Of a stretch of 64,000 bases of DNA, positions 36,140-48,700 are shown one piece after another; positions within the stretch are counted from its first letter, which is position 1, and each line of letters opens with the position of its first letter. The notes under the pieces are model-generated. The model saw nothing but the letters and a program-made list of their open reading frames with translations. It was not told the DNA's origin and ran no database searches. This stretch comes from Mesodorylaimus sp. YZB2_4. Taxonomy: Eukaryota > Nematoda > Enoplea > Dorylaimida > Dorylaimidae. The translations under genes were made by a program, and so were the position numbers. The stretch covers positions 1-64,000 of the forward strand of contig JASANH010000125.1 in NCBI GenBank assembly GCA_030248295.1, written 5' to 3'.

Positions 36140-36362
36140 CATCTACTCTAGGTTCGCAATTGCAAGCATAAAAATTCAGTCTTAAAGGATATAAGTTGCA
36201 TCTTTTCAGTTCCATTCCATTCTGCATGCACACGAGAGTGCATCGACGACATGAAGGAGCGGGTTTCACAAGAAAATTTTTCATTCGCGCAAATTTTCCG
36301 CTGGCAAATTGAGCATTTGGCGCAATAAATAATAGTGATAATAAAACTTGAAAATTATTCAT
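36140..36362 (-). CDS. Small secreted Cys-rich protein, first exon (partial)
   Basis: The first exon encodes 74 residues: a signal peptide (MNNFQVLLSLLFIAPNAQFA), a short basic spacer, then cysteines spaced C-x2-C-x3-C-x9-C-x11-C-x-C. The exon ends at a good donor (g|gtgagt, phase 1); the following exon is not identified, so the C-terminus is unknown. The same cysteine spacing occurs in the minus-strand protein at 59299-59775, although the intervening residues differ. I do not recognise a named domain. A secreted structural, signalling or defence peptide would fit, but none is shown. Confidence 0.6.
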
Positions 36363-37957
36363 GAATTGCAGACCCTATAAAGAAAAGAAAATGCATTGCG
36401 ATGAGACAATTCGTGCTGAAAATTACACATTTAACGTATCGGACGTTTTGAGTGGTCGATCCTGTGATTAAAGATACTGTAAGGTAAAAAGAAGTGGTGT
36501 GTCAAAATTCGCGAAAATATGTGAGATTCGCTGTTTTTCAGCAGTTATATTGCCTTGCTTGCGTTTTATTATGAAATCCTTGACAAAAGTCGATGAGTCA
36601 CTCGGTCTATGGTTTTTTTTTCGTGCTGGAAGTGGCGCGTTGGACAGAGTGCTTGTCTCGCCTCTCTTGCGTCGGGAGTAACAAATTGGAAGGACAGAAA
36701 TTGGATTCCCTTGACGTCAGAGTAAGGACAGCTGAAAGATCAAGGCTAACCTGGACTAATCTAGAAGTGGGGCTCAATCCAACTTAACTTACTAATCCTA
36801 CCCATCAGCTGCCATGTACGGCATAAAAAGATACATATCATAAGCGACAGGATTTACAAAATGTAAAATTCTGGCAGGACAATTTGCAACGGTATATATT
36901 TATAAGAGACATCTAAAACCTCCATCTAGAGATCCTCTAAATACATTACATGCAATTAAATGCTGCTCCATTATCGAATCTATGATTTGCGTATATGATT
37001 TGCGTTAAAAATGAGTGTCCTAGTTAACTCGGTTTTGTAGCACGCATAAAACAAGAGGTGTTCGTAAAGACTAATAAGGATTACACACCTTGAATTAGGA
37101 AGCATTAAATGCATGGCAAATAAGTCATATTATAGCACACTATACAGCAATGTTCACGTGACAGGCACGTGAACATGTCTCGTTATATCATTCAACGCAT
37201 TCTTGTTGTCCCACTCACACTTTTTCCGTTCCGCTCCCTTCCCTTCATTCGCTCTTTTTTAAAAGCCAAATTGTTTTCAATTCTGTGCGCCTACACATCG
37301 GCCTTTTTAAAGTTGATTGAAAACAAGTGGATCCAAGCTGGCAGCTATTCTCCTCTGGCTTTTCTAACGACAACTTATATAGCTGCTGTCTTCTTTCCAC
37401 TTTATGAGACCCTGCTGTCATGTGGCCGGATCACCACGCTTTCCGAATATGCAGAGCTTTTCCTCCAGCTCTCAGAATTATAATCTAACCCACTGGCCTG
37501 ACATCGATTTTCTGCTTTATTTTATTAGTGTAGTTAGTTGTTAGTCTAGCTTGGCATCTTACACCATCCACGCTCCGATGATCAAATGCGTTTCCTTGAG
37601 GAAATCCAGCAGCTGAATAGGAAGCTCCTCGGATTAATTAAGAACACCATGCCGAATGCTTACTGAGTCAAACTGCAACAGACAGATAGAAAAAGAGTAC
37701 CAGGTCATATTTGCGGGTTTTCCAGTGTGCATACTGTGCCTGGCCTCACCTAAGTACCAATACATGAAAGACATAAAATTATGCCAGACTATTGAATCCA
37801 ACACACTGAAGATCCTTGGCCTATAAAATCTCTCGATGAATTATCACTTGGAAGCGTTTTCTTTTTTATATATATATTACGACGACGATTAAAATCTAAC
37901 GTCATCCTTAGACGCCATTCCCGCTGACCAACCATCCTTAAATTACACGAACTTCAG
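36363..37957. other. Gene-free stretch
   Basis: No exon recognised. An A-box-like gtggcgcgttggacag near 36632 suggests a tRNA-derived fragment but no B box follows. Confidence 0.35.
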
Positions 37958-39020
37958 ATCATCAGTTGGAATCATTTCATTGCTTTTGCGATTATTGGTG
38001 GATTAGCAAATTTAGCAATTATTATTGTATGTTGTATGATTTTATTAAAAAATAATTAACGCGAAACTCAGCATTTGTGTATTAAAAGCGTGGCAGTAGC
38101 GGATTTCACATTTCTTGTAATACAGTGCCCGCTAATATTTGTAGGACAATGCGTAAGACTCGAGTTTACCAAATTCTTGTGCATGTTCGTCGTCTACATT
38201 ACTCACTTGCAACTGGTTGCCTCAAGCTTAAGTTTCCTGAGCTTGAATAGAGATAAATTCATTCGTCTAAGATTCCCTTTTCGCTACTTGACTCTGGTGA
38301 CCTTCCCTCGAGGTAAAGTATGCATTTGCGCACGTTGGCTTGTGGCAATATACTGGGGCATCTTTCTTCTATTTAGACCATTATTTGAATTTCGTGATAA
38401 CTGCGACGTTGATGTGGTCGGGCCATACGCCACGGAAATGTACTTAACATTCTTCATCTCATTCTTTCTAGCACCTGTTACGATCGCCATGCTGATCAGC
38501 TTCAACATTTACATACTGTGAAAAGATCGAGATTATCATTTCTCTCTTTACATCCAATCGAGCCGCGTGATCACCCCGGACGCTTTAGAGTTTACTTATT
38601 TTTAAAAAAAAGTTAAAAAATATGCAAATTTACGAGAATTGGATTCTGCTGACAAATGTGAAATTCGTGGGAAGAAAATAAAGCGACAGGGAACGTCATC
38701 GTCATTTCAAAGATTCAAGAGACAGACTCAATCCCACTTCAGATTTAAAAACAGCTATTTATGTCTCCAGCGCCACCATTTGGGCAGTTTTTACCGTGCT
38801 GCCATACCGCATAGTATATTTGACTACAATTTATCAAGATGACCATTGGTTTAATTGGCTGAAATGGGGGACAAATTTGATGCTGGCGCTTAACTCAGTC
38901 GGAAACCCGATATTGACCGTTTTCACACGACCGCGATATAAGAAAAAGATAAAAGGCATTCTTGGCCTGAATGTCAGAGGTGATGCCCCGACTACAGCCA
39001 CAGTGAGCACACTAAAATAA
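37958..39020 (+). pseudogene. TRH-receptor-like rhodopsin-family GPCR, disrupted
   Basis: A single frame from 37958 reads through TM1 (AIIGGLANLAIIIV), then a TAA at 38057-38059 exactly where intracellular loop 1 should be. The same frame continues through TM2 (VAVADFTFLV), TM3 ending SLNRDKFIRLRFP (DRY region changed to NRD), TM4 and TM5 (LAPVTIAMLISF). A TGA (38519) and a TAA (38603) interrupt loop 3, and a one-base shift around 38740 moves TM6-TM7 (VLPYRIVYL, NSVGNPILTVF) into the next frame, ending at 39020. The order and the PYR motif resemble thyrotropin-releasing-hormone receptors. Continuity of the loop-1 alignment across the TAA argues against an intron there, so I call a pseudogene; an unrecognised intron in loop 3 could excuse the other breaks. 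Sequencing error is the main alternative. Confidence 0.65.
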
Positions 39021-39566
39021 TTGACAGTGAAGAGTTGAAAAATTGTTTGAATGTAAATAACTGTGCAAAATCATAAAAGCATTATTGAATACATGTAATT
39101 CAGATTTTAAAAACGAAAATTATAAGCAGGTGAGTTTTTCTGAGGGTACTCAATCAGGGTGACTCAATGTGATACTGGTTTTTAAAGTGGGTAATACGAA
39201 TACAATAAATTAGTCTTGAAATGCAAGGATTTTAAAATCCGAATTGCTTTCTGTCATTGAAAACAAAAGAAAAACAAGCATGTTTGCAAGGCAGGACGAA
39301 ATCTCAGAAGTTAGAGAACAAACAGGAACATCGTACGGGCCTCATTCATATTCAGTAATCCGACAATTTCTTGTTTTTATCTGCAACGATTCCAATCTCA
39401 GCGTTTTTAGGCAGAGTCAAGATTTCACTAAAATCTATCGGACAGCAACATTTCTTGGCGTTCACAGATTCGAACAGATTATTCAAATCTGTTCGAAAGA
39501 CGCTCAAATCTCGAACTGTATTTGGCTTGTCTCAATCCAAAGGGATCGACATAAGATACCTTCTAC
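39021..39566. other. Gene-free stretch with a short palindrome
   Basis: No exon recognised. ttcgaacagatt and aatctgttcgaa form a perfect hairpin near 39470-39500. Confidence 0.4.
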
Positions 39567-39972
39567 AATAGGGCGCGGGCTTTCCTCGAATTACGGCTTC
39601 GCGGGCTCTAGCAGACACTTGGCGGGGCGAAATGGATGGCGATTGGCGATTGACCTGTCCAAGTCGGCGTGTGCGCGTGAAGTACGATGTCGTCATGCGA
39701 GGCCCGCGATAAATCAATTGCAATAAAATAGGGTAAAAAGCTAATCCAAAACTGAAATTGCTTAAATTTTATGCTTCTTGTCCATTGAATGAATGAATCC
39801 AATGAAGATTACGAGAAATTATTTGGTATTTCATTTCGTCACGGGCCTCGCATGACGTCATTCTAGGCCGCGCACACGCCGACTCGGACAAGTCAATCGC
39901 CATCCATTTCGCACCGCCTAGTGTCTGCTAGAGCCCGCGAAGGCAAAATTCGAGAAAAGCCCGTGCCCTATT
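39567..39972. repeat. Fold-back element, about 140 bp GC-rich arms
   Basis: Arms 39567-39709 and 39841-39972 are imperfect inverted copies, sharing gcgggctctagcagacac, gaaatggatggcgattg, cggcgtgtgcgcg and tgcgaggcccg. The loop of about 131 bp is AT-rich and unrelated to the arms. The arms are much more GC-rich than their surroundings, suggesting a recent insertion. No transposase. Confidence 0.8.
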
Positions 39973-40339
39973 AGCCGACACTAAAAAATATACATTTGAT
40001 TAGAAATAATTGATGGTAGTCTTTGCCCTTTCAAATATCCCGCTCGTACATGATGCTCGAACGAGCATCAGTAGTGTGCTCAATGGTTGGTCTGCTAGAA
40101 AGCGCGCGGTAGATCGTTTTCATTTGTTTTGACTCCACGCACCTACCTGTGCCTCAAGTACTATCATGGAACTGCAAAAAGATTGCTATTCTGTTATTTT
40201 TTGTGGTTGCGATGCTGAGAGTTTGGTAAGTAGACGTTTTTTACAGTACGGTGCATGATTGTTCTGTTTTCTGGGTTGACACATTCCACTTGGGGCCATC
40301 GAAAAAGAGCGACCGCAAAAAATCTCTATTCTGACCCCA

Positions 40340-40480
40340 CCCCCTGGCTGCATGCCCCCTCCCAGGGTCGACCGTACCACCGCACCGGCCGTACCGTACC
40401 GCCGTACTGGGGGGGTGGTACGGTACGGTACGGGTACGGCAGTGAAAACAGCCCGGCACGGCCGTACCTCCAGGATTATG
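40340..40480. repeat. GTAC-rich palindromic repeat, copy 1
   Basis: Contains ccctggctgcatgccccctcc, gtcgaccgtacc and tandem ggtac units (ggtacggtacggtacgggta). These motifs recur in another order at 40975-41100. The ggtac units are self-complementary, so the block can fold extensively. Confidence 0.65.
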
Positions 40481-40562
40481 TCAGTTTTAAATTTTCCGCG
40501 CTTCGATGATATGCAGGTGCATGCAACTTACTTCAAAACAACTGTCGAAGAGGAACTTTAAA

Positions 40563-40603
40563 AATATTTGCGGTTGAAAAATATTTGCGGTTGAAAAATA
40601 TTG
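40563..40603. repeat. Short tandem repeat, 17 bp unit
   Basis: atatttgcggttgaaaa is repeated about 2.3 times in tandem. Confidence 0.7.
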
Positions 40604-40974
40604 GACTCGCATTGGATCCATTGCATTGGTGGAAAACCAATTCCTTGGCCTTTCCTCGATTAGCAAAAATCGCGAAAATATATCTTTTTGCACCTGCTGG
40701 AAATCAAAGCTCGGAAACCGCATTTTTGGTGGCTAAGAATTTATGTTGGGGTAACCGTGCAAGTCTTTTGCCAGAAACTACGCGAATGCTTCATTTTTTG
40801 AAGTGTAATCTGCCAGCAGTTGGATTCAATACGTTCAAATTAGTGTAATACGGATGTGTGAAGCCAGAATCAAGCAAGCTAATAAAGTACTTTTGCTGAA
40901 CTGTCCTCTTTTGAAATCAAAGCATAACCAGCTAAGAAAGTTTCTAATTCATATGCAGTTGAAGTAAGATTTTG

Positions 40975-41123
40975 AGTACGGTACGGTACGGTACGGTACG
41001 GGCGTACCAGGCCCTCGGTACGAATACGGTACGGGTAAGGTCAAAAAAGCTGGTACGGTCGACCTGGGCCCCCTCCCCCTGGCTGCATGCCCCTTCCATT
41101 AGCCGTGTAACCCCCCCCCCCCC
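40975..41123. repeat. GTAC-rich palindromic repeat, copy 2, with poly-C end
   Basis: Begins with five ggtac-type units (acggtacggtacggtacggg), continues with gcgtacc...ggtacg, ggtacggtcgacctgg and ccctggctgcatgccc, and ends in a 13 C run (41111-41123). The two copies at 40.4 and 41.0 kb share modules but differ in their order and orientation. Confidence 0.65.
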
Positions 41124-41462
41124 TCCCTCCCTCCTACGCCTGCCAGGCCTGGTTACATTGGCGTCACGAATAGGATTAGCATTGTCATAAAAACATGGGG
41201 GAAAATTTCTCACGCGAAATCTCTCATTTAATTCGGGTACCGTCAAGAATCTCCCGCATCCCCACGAGTTTTCTCTTTCCATTAGCCATCAGACTAATTG
41301 TTTGCATACAAATTTTATGCACGAATCTATTACTTCGATGGCTCTTCCAGCGAAGCCTTTAGTAAAACTGCGATGTGCTCAGAATCAGTTCTGCTCAGAA
41401 GCAGCAGAACTCGCAGCATCTCCAGCTCTCTTCATGATGGCATGGATGTCATGACTCATGGC

Positions 41463-42034
41463 CGAATCGGATCAAATGAGTTTCGAATCGGTCATCATGT
41501 GAATTGACTGTAATTATTTTTTTCTAATCACAAACGCACCCCATTTATCAAAGGCTTCTTTCATGATAATTTTTATAATTGGGCTGCCGTTTGTCACACA
41601 CTGCTAATCATGGACCTACTTTGCAAAGTAATAAACTAAAGTATGCAGATCCATGCTGCCCGTAAATGACACTACTGCCATAACTTTCAATTTTTTTAAA
41701 CGGACATTTCTAATAATTTTCCCCCTAGAAACCTTCGCCCGACAGCAACTATGTCCAAAATCTAAGTCATCCATGCTTTCTCTAGCCCTGAAGAAAAGAA
41801 GCTCACTTGCGAGAATCTAATTATAATCAGAAAAACAAAACTCGAATACTGATCACATGACAATACAGAGTGGTCGAGGGGAAACTGCCCAATTGTTTCC
41901 TGTTTGCCTACAGTTAGTTATTGCAGACACGACGGGCTTAGAGAACTAAGGACTATCCAGAGCTTCATATCGGAACCTGATCAGAAATTTCGATAGACAA
42001 TGTTTGGGTCGGATAGCATCCAATTCAATCCGTG
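41463..42034. mobile_element. Dispersed gatcggat-ended element, short copy
   Basis: Shorter relative of the element at 17080-18324: gaatcggatcaaatgagttt at the left and ggtcggatagcatccaat at the right in roughly inverted form, with a shared interior. No coding capacity. Confidence 0.55.
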
Positions 42035-42722
42035 AGCATGGCAGAATCTCGAGATTTTGTGCTTTTTCTGCCAGAGCATTGTTCTGAAATAAGTCTTCCA
42101 GCTCCAATGGAACAAAGAATCGCTCTGACTTGAGAATTGTTCTCGGTAAGGGGACCAGGGTCGGCGACCGGGAGAAATAAACGAAAAATAGGTTCAGAAT
42201 TATTCTCAGACCTAGTGCGACCATGGCCTCACAGGCTTGTCAGAACAGGCTTGTCGTTGTCGGAGCAAAGAAAAGTCAGCCTAGCCTAGCCTGGCCTGGG
42301 CTAGCAAGACCCGAGCAAGATCTTTTGATCATGCTTAAATTTAAATGTGCCACTATTCAAATTTTATAATCACCTTGTCATACAATATTACTGCACAACT
42401 GCAAACCATTCTCAAATATAGAATACCCATTCAGACATTGGCATGTCATAACGTATATGACATGTAGCCGAAAGTTTTCTGCAATTAAGGCAGTTTGAGC
42501 CAGGAATAAGCCAGGCCGATGTGTTGAAAAAACACAGGACCAAGATAAAAACAACTTGAACAGAAAATTGATGATTTTACTCTTTACCATCGAGTCAGTT
42601 TTTAAGGTTCAGTAGTACGTACGCCATCGCCTACGACTGCAAATGCATAATCAAACGCTGTATCTCTTTCATCATGGAATACCCATTCTGGGAACGTAGA
42701 ATTACATCTCCTTTGTCAGAAT
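42035..42722. other. Region downstream of the PEQ-repeat gene
   Basis: No exon recognised and no clear minus-strand AATAAA. A short cctagcctagcctggcctgg repeat lies near 42280. Confidence 0.35.
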
Positions 42723-45700
42723 TTAATACGAGAATCCTCTTGTCTTGCAATCAGCCTTGACAAACTGTTGCACCAGGTTTCCGGCATCTTGACCTGAAAA
42801 ACACCTGAACGATATGGATACTACAGAAATAACTAGAGAAGCTTACCACTCCCACAGACACCACAAGACAGTGGACAGAACGCTTCAATTAACGAACGAG
42901 CAGCATTTCCCAAATCCTTGCACTGAATGTTTCTCCCCTTTTCACCACTGGAAAAATATGCCATATTATATTCCCTCCAGGAAACATAAGCCACATCACG
43001 TTTCTTCAAAGCGAGAGCAACAGGTTCTTCCGTAGGGTCTAATGAGCGACATACAGACTTGCACAACAATTCGCACGAAGAATGTGCGTCCTTGCAGGAA
43101 CCTAAAAAAATGACTCAATGTTTCAACGTAACATTCACTTTTACTGTTACTTGATGGCACACTGGTGGGCGAAGTAAGTGGTTGAACTGCGACAGTAAGC
43201 TGTTCTGGCTGTGCAGGTTGCGAAGGTTGCTCGGGATGTTCACCTGGTGGCTGTGGATGTTCTGGTTGAGATGGCTGAGCTGGCTCTTCCACATTTGGCT
43301 GTTCTGGCTGTACAGGTTGAGAGGGCTGTTCAGCTGGTGACTGTGGATGTTCTGGTTGAGATGGCTGAGCTGGATTTTCCACAGTTGGCTGTTCTGGCTG
43401 TGCGGGTTGCGAAGGTTGCTCGGGTTGTTCAGCTGGTGACTGTGGATGTTCTGGTTGAGATGGCTGAGCTGGATTTTCCACAGTTGGCTGTTCTGGCTGT
43501 GCGGGTTGCGGAGGTTGCTCGGGTTGTTCAGCTGGTGACTGTGGATGTTCTGGTTGAGATGGCTGAGCTGGATTTTCCACAGTTGGCTGTTCTGGCTGTG
43601 CGGGTTGCGAAGGTTGCTCATGTTGTTCAGCTGGTGACTGTGGATGTTCTGGTTGAGATGGCTGAGCTGGCTCTTCCACAATTGGCTGTTCTGGCTGTGC
43701 AGGTTGCGAAGGTTGCTCTGGTTGTTCAGCTGGTTGCTGTGGCTGCTCCTCAGCTGGTTGCTCTGCCGTTTGCTCAGGCTGAGATGGCTGAGCTGGCTCT
43801 TTCACAGCTTGCTGTTCTGGCTGTGCAGGTTGAGAGGGCTGTTCAGCTGGTGAGTGTGGATGTTCTGGTTCAGATGGCATGGCTGGCTCTTTCACAATTG
43901 GCTGTTCTGGCTGTGCAGATTGCGAAGGTTGCTCGGGTTGTTCAGCTGGTGGCTGTGGATGTTCTGGTTGAGATGGCTGAGCTGGCTCTTCCACAATTGG
44001 CTTTTCTGGCTGTGCATGTTGCGAAGGTTGCTCTGGTTGTTCAGCTGGTTGCTGTGGCTGCTCCTCAGCTTGTTGCTCTGCCGTTTGCTCAGGCTGAGAT
44101 GGCTCTTCCACAGTTGGCTGTTCTGGCTGTGCAGGTTGCAAAGGTTGCTCGGGTTGTTCGGCTAATGGCTGTGGATGTTCTGGTTGAGATGGCTGAGCTG
44201 GCTCTTCCACAGCTGGCTGTTCTGGCTGTGCAGGTTGAGGAGGCTGTTCAGCTGGTGAGTGTGGATGTTCTGGTTCAGATGGCTGGGCTGGCTCTTCCAC
44301 AATTGGCTGTTCTGGCGGTGCAGGTTGCGAAGGTTGCTCAGGTTGTTCAGCTGGTTGCTGTGGGTGCTCCTCAGCTGGTTGCTCTCCCGTCTGCTCATGC
44401 TGAGATGGCTGAACTGGCTTTTCCACAGTTGGCTGTTCTGGCTGTGCAGGTTCCGGAGGTTGCTCGGGTTGTTCAGCTTGTGGCTGTGGATGTTCTAGTT
44501 GAGATGACTGAGCTGGCTCGTCCACAGCTGGCTGTTCTGGCTGTGCAGGTTGAGGGGGCCGTTCAGCTGGTGCAGCTGGTTGCTGTTGCTGCTCCTCAAC
44601 TGGTTGCTCTGCCGTTTGCTCAGGCTTAGATGGCTGAGCTGGCTCCTCCACAGTTGGCTGTTCTGTCTGTGCGGGTTGCAAAGGTTGCTCGGGTTGTTCA
44701 GCTGCTGGCTGTGGATGTTCTGGCTGAGATGGCTGAGCTAGATCTTCCACATTTGGCTGTTCTGGCTGTGCAGGTTGCAAAGGTTGCTCGGGTTGTTCAG
44801 CTGGTTGCTGTGGCCCCTCCTCAGCTATTTGCTCTGCCGTTTGCTCAGGCTGAGATGGATGAGCTTGCTCTTCCACAGTTGGCTGTAATGGCTGTGCAGG
44901 TTGCGAAGGTTGCTCGGCTTGTTCAGCTGGTTGCTGTGGCTGCTCCTCAGCTTGTTGCTCTGCCGTTTGCTCAGGCTGAGCTGGCTCTTTCACAGCTGGC
45001 TGTTCTGGCTGTGCAGGTTGAGAAGGCTGTTCAGCTGGTGACTGTGGATGTTCTGGTTGAGATGGCTGAGCTGGATTATCCACAGTTGGCTCTTCTGGCT
45101 GTGCAGGTTGCAAAGGTTGCTCCGGTTGTTCAGCTGGTTGCTGTGGCTGCTCCTCAGCTGGTTGCTCTGCCGTTTGCTCAGGCTGAGATGGCTGAGCTGG
45201 CTCTTTCACAGCTTGCTGTTCTGGCTGTGCAGGTTGAGAGGGCTGTTCAGCTGGTGACTGTGGATGTTCTGGTTGAAATGGCTGAGCTGGATTTTCCACA
45301 GTTGGCTGTTCTGGCTGTGCAGGTTGCAAAGGTTGCTCGGGTTGTTCAGCTAGTTGCTGTGGCTGCTCCTCAGCTGGTTGCTCTGCCGTTTGCTCAGGCT
45401 GAGATGGCTGAGCTGGCTCTGCCACTGTTGGCTGTTCTGGCTGTGCAGGTTGCAAAGGTTGCTCGGGTTGTTCAGCTAGTGGCTGTTGATGTTCTGGTTG
45501 AGATGGCTTAGCTGGCTCTTCCACAGCTGGCTGTTCTGGCTGTGCAGGTTGAGGAGGCTGTTCAGCTTGTGAGTGTGGATGTTCTGGTTCAGATGGCTGG
45601 GCTGGCTCTTCCACAATTGGCTGTTCTGGCTGTGCAGGTTGCGAAGGTTGCTCTGGTTGTTCAGCTGGTTGCTGTGGGTGCTCCTCAGCTGGTTGCTCTC

Positions 45701-48700
45701 CCGTCTGCTCATGCTGAGATGGCTGAACTGGCTTTTCCACAGTTGGCTGTTCTGGCTGTGCAGGTTCCGGTGGTTGCTCGGGTTGTTCAGCTTGTGGCTG
45801 TGGATGTTCTAGTTGAGATGACTGAGCTGGCTCGTCCACAGCTGGCTGTTCTGGCTGTGCAGGTTGAGGAGGCTGTTCAGCTGGTGCAGCTGGTTGCTGT
45901 GGCTGCTCCTCAACTGGTTGCTCTGCCGTTTGCTCAGGCTTAGATGGCTGAGCTGGCTCCTCCACAGTTGGCTGTTCTGTCTGTGCGGGTTGCAAAGGTT
46001 GCTCGGGTTGTTCAGCTGCTGGCTGTGGATGTTCTGGCTGAGATGGCTGAGCTAGATCTTCCACATTTGGCTGTTCTGGCTGTGCAGGTTGCAAAGGTTG
46101 CTCGGGTTGTTCAGCTGGTTGCTGTGGCCCCTCCTCAGCTATTTGCTCTGCCGTTTGCTCAGGCTGAGATGGCTGAGCTGGCTCTTCCACAGTTGCCTGT
46201 AATGGCTGTGCAGGTTGCAAAGGTTGCTCGGCTTGTTCAGCTGGTTGCTGTGGCTGCTCCTCAGCTTGTTGCTCTGCCGTTTGCTCAGGCTGAGCTGGCT
46301 CTTTCACAGCTGGCTGTTCTGGCTGTGCAGGTTCAGGAAGCTGTTCAGCTGGTGGCTGTGAATGTTCTGGTTGAGATGACTGAGCTGGCTCTTCCACAAT
46401 TGGCTCTTCTGGCTGTGCAGGTTGCGAAGGTGGCTCTGGTTGTTCAGCTGGTTTGTGTGGCTGCTCCTCAGCTTGTTGCTCTGCCGTTTGCTCAGGCTGA
46501 GAAGGCTCTCCCACAGTTGGCTGTTCTGGCTGTGCAGGTTGCGAAGGTTGCTCGGGTTGTTCAGCTGGTGGCTGTGGATGTTCTAGTTGAGATGGCTGAG
46601 CTGGCTCTTCCACAGCTGGCTGTTCTGGCTGTGCAGGTTCAGGAGGCTGTTCAGCTGGTGGCTGTGGATGTTCTGGTTGAGATGGCTGAGCTGGCTTTTC
46701 CACAGCTGGCTGTTCTGGCTGTGCAGGTTGCGAAGGTTGCTCTGCTTGTTCAGCTGGTTGCCGTGGCTGCTCCTCAGCTGGTTGCTCCGCCGTTTGCTCA
46801 GGCTGAGATGGCTCTTCCACAGTTGGCTGTTCTGGCTGTGCAGGTTGCGAAGGTTGCTCAGGCTGTTCAGCTGGTGGCTGTGGATGTTCTGGTTGAGATG
46901 GCTGAGCTGGCTCTTCCACAGCTGGCTGTTCTGGCTGTGCAGGTTGCGAAGGTTGCTCTGCTTGTTCAGCTGGTTGCCGTGGCTGCTCCTCAGATGGTTG
47001 CTCCGCCGTTTGCTCAGGCTGAGCTGGCTCTTCCACAATTGGCTGTTCTGGCTGTGCAGGTTGCGAAGGTTGCTCGGGTTGTTCGGCTGGTGGCTGTGGA
47101 TGTTCTGGTTGAGATTCTTGAGCTGGCTCTTCCACAGCTGGCTGTTTTGGCTGTGCAGGTTGAGGAGGCTGTTCAGCTGGTGGTTGTGGATCTTCTGATT
47201 CAGATGGCTGGGCTGGCTCTATTACAATTGGCTGTTCTGGCAGTGCAGGTTGCGAAGGTTGCTCGGGTTGTTCAGCTGGTGGCTGTGGATGTTCTGGTTG
47301 AGATGGCTGAGCTGGCTCTTCCACAGCTGGCTGTTCTGGCTGTGCAGGTTGAGAAGGCTGTTCAGCTGGTGGCTGTGGATGTTCTGGTTGAGATGGCTGA
47401 GCTGGCTCTTCCACAATTGGCTTTTCTGGCTGTGCAGGTTGCGAAGGTTGCTCTGGTTGTTCAGCTGGTTGCTGTGGCTGCTCCTCAGCTTGTTGCTCTG
47501 CCGTTTGCTCAGGCTGAGATGGCTCTCCCACAGTCGGCTGTTCTGGCTGTGCAGGTTGCGAAGGTTGCTCGGGTTGTTTAGCTGGTGGCTGTGGATGTTC
47601 TGGTTGGGATGGCTGAGCTGGCTCTCCCACAGCTGGCTGTTCCGGCTGTGCAGGTTGAGACGGCTGTTCAGCTGGTGGGTGTGGATGTTCTGGTTCAGAT
47701 GGCTGGGCTGGCTTTTCCACAATTGGCTGTTCCGGCTGTGCAGGTTGCGAAGGTTGCTCGGGTTGTTCAGCTGGTGGCTGTGGATGTTCTGGTTGAGATG
47801 ACTGAGCTGGCTCGTCCACAGCTGGCTGTTCTGGCTGTGCAGGTTGAGGAGGCTGTTCAGCTGGTGCAGCTGGTTGCTGTGGCTGCTCCTCAACTGGTTG
47901 CTCTGCCGTTTGCTCAGGCTTAGATGGCTGAGCTGGCTCCTCCACAGTTGGCTGTTCTGGCTGTGCGGGTTGCAAAGGTTGCTCGGGCTGTTCAGCTGCT
48001 GGCTGTGGATGTTCTGGCTGAGATGGCTGAGCTAGATCTTCCACATTTGGCTGTTCTGGCTGTGCAGGTTGCAAAGGTTGCTCGGGTTGTTCAGCTGGTT
48101 GCTGTGGACCCTCCTCAGCTATTTGCTCTGCCGTTTGCTCAGGCTGAGATGGCTGAGCTGGCTCTTCCACAGTTGGCTGTGATGGCTGTGCAGGTTGCGA
48201 AGGTTGCTCGGCTTGTTTAGATGGTTGCTGTGGCTGCTCCTCAGCTTGTTGCTCTGCCGTTTGCTCAGGCCGAGCTGGCTCTTTCACAGCTGGCTGTTCT
48301 GGCTGTGCAGGTTCAGGAGGCTGTTCAGCTGGTGGCTGTGGATGTTCTGGTTGAGATGACTGAGCTGGCTCTTCCACAATTGGCTCTTCTGGCCGTGCAG
48401 GTTGCGAAGGTGGCTCTGGTTGTTCAGCTGGTTGCTGTGGCTGCTCCTCAGCTTGTTGCTCTGCCGTTTGCTCAGGCTGAGAAGGCTCTCCCACAGTTGG
48501 CTGTTCTGGCTGTGCAGGTTGCGAAGGTTGCTCGGGTTGTTCAGCTGGTGGCTGTGGATGTTCTAGTTGAGATGGCTGAGCTGGCTCTTTTACAGCTGGC
48601 TGTTCTGGCTGTGCAAGTTGAGGAGGCTGTTCAGCTGGTGGGTGTGGATGTTCTGGTTCAGATGGCTGAGCTGGCTCTTTCACAATATGCTGTTCTGGCT

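Noticed and set aside
36630-36700. tRNA-like sequence gtggcgcgttggacag
   Set aside because: The A-box resemblance is good, but no B box or cloverleaf follows; at most a tRNA-derived fragment.
39244-39726. 160-codon open frame entering the GC-rich fold-back
   Set aside because: Its second half is simply the left arm of the inverted repeat; the first half has no recognisable feature.
45944-47581. Very long plus-strand open frames (up to 545 codons, Val/Ala/Leu/Gln-rich, and Leu/Trp-rich ones) across 43.2-55.4 kb
   Set aside because: They are the complement of the PEQ repeat codons, which rarely create stops on the opposite strand. They lack start context, domains or splice logic, and mirror the repeat unit exactly.
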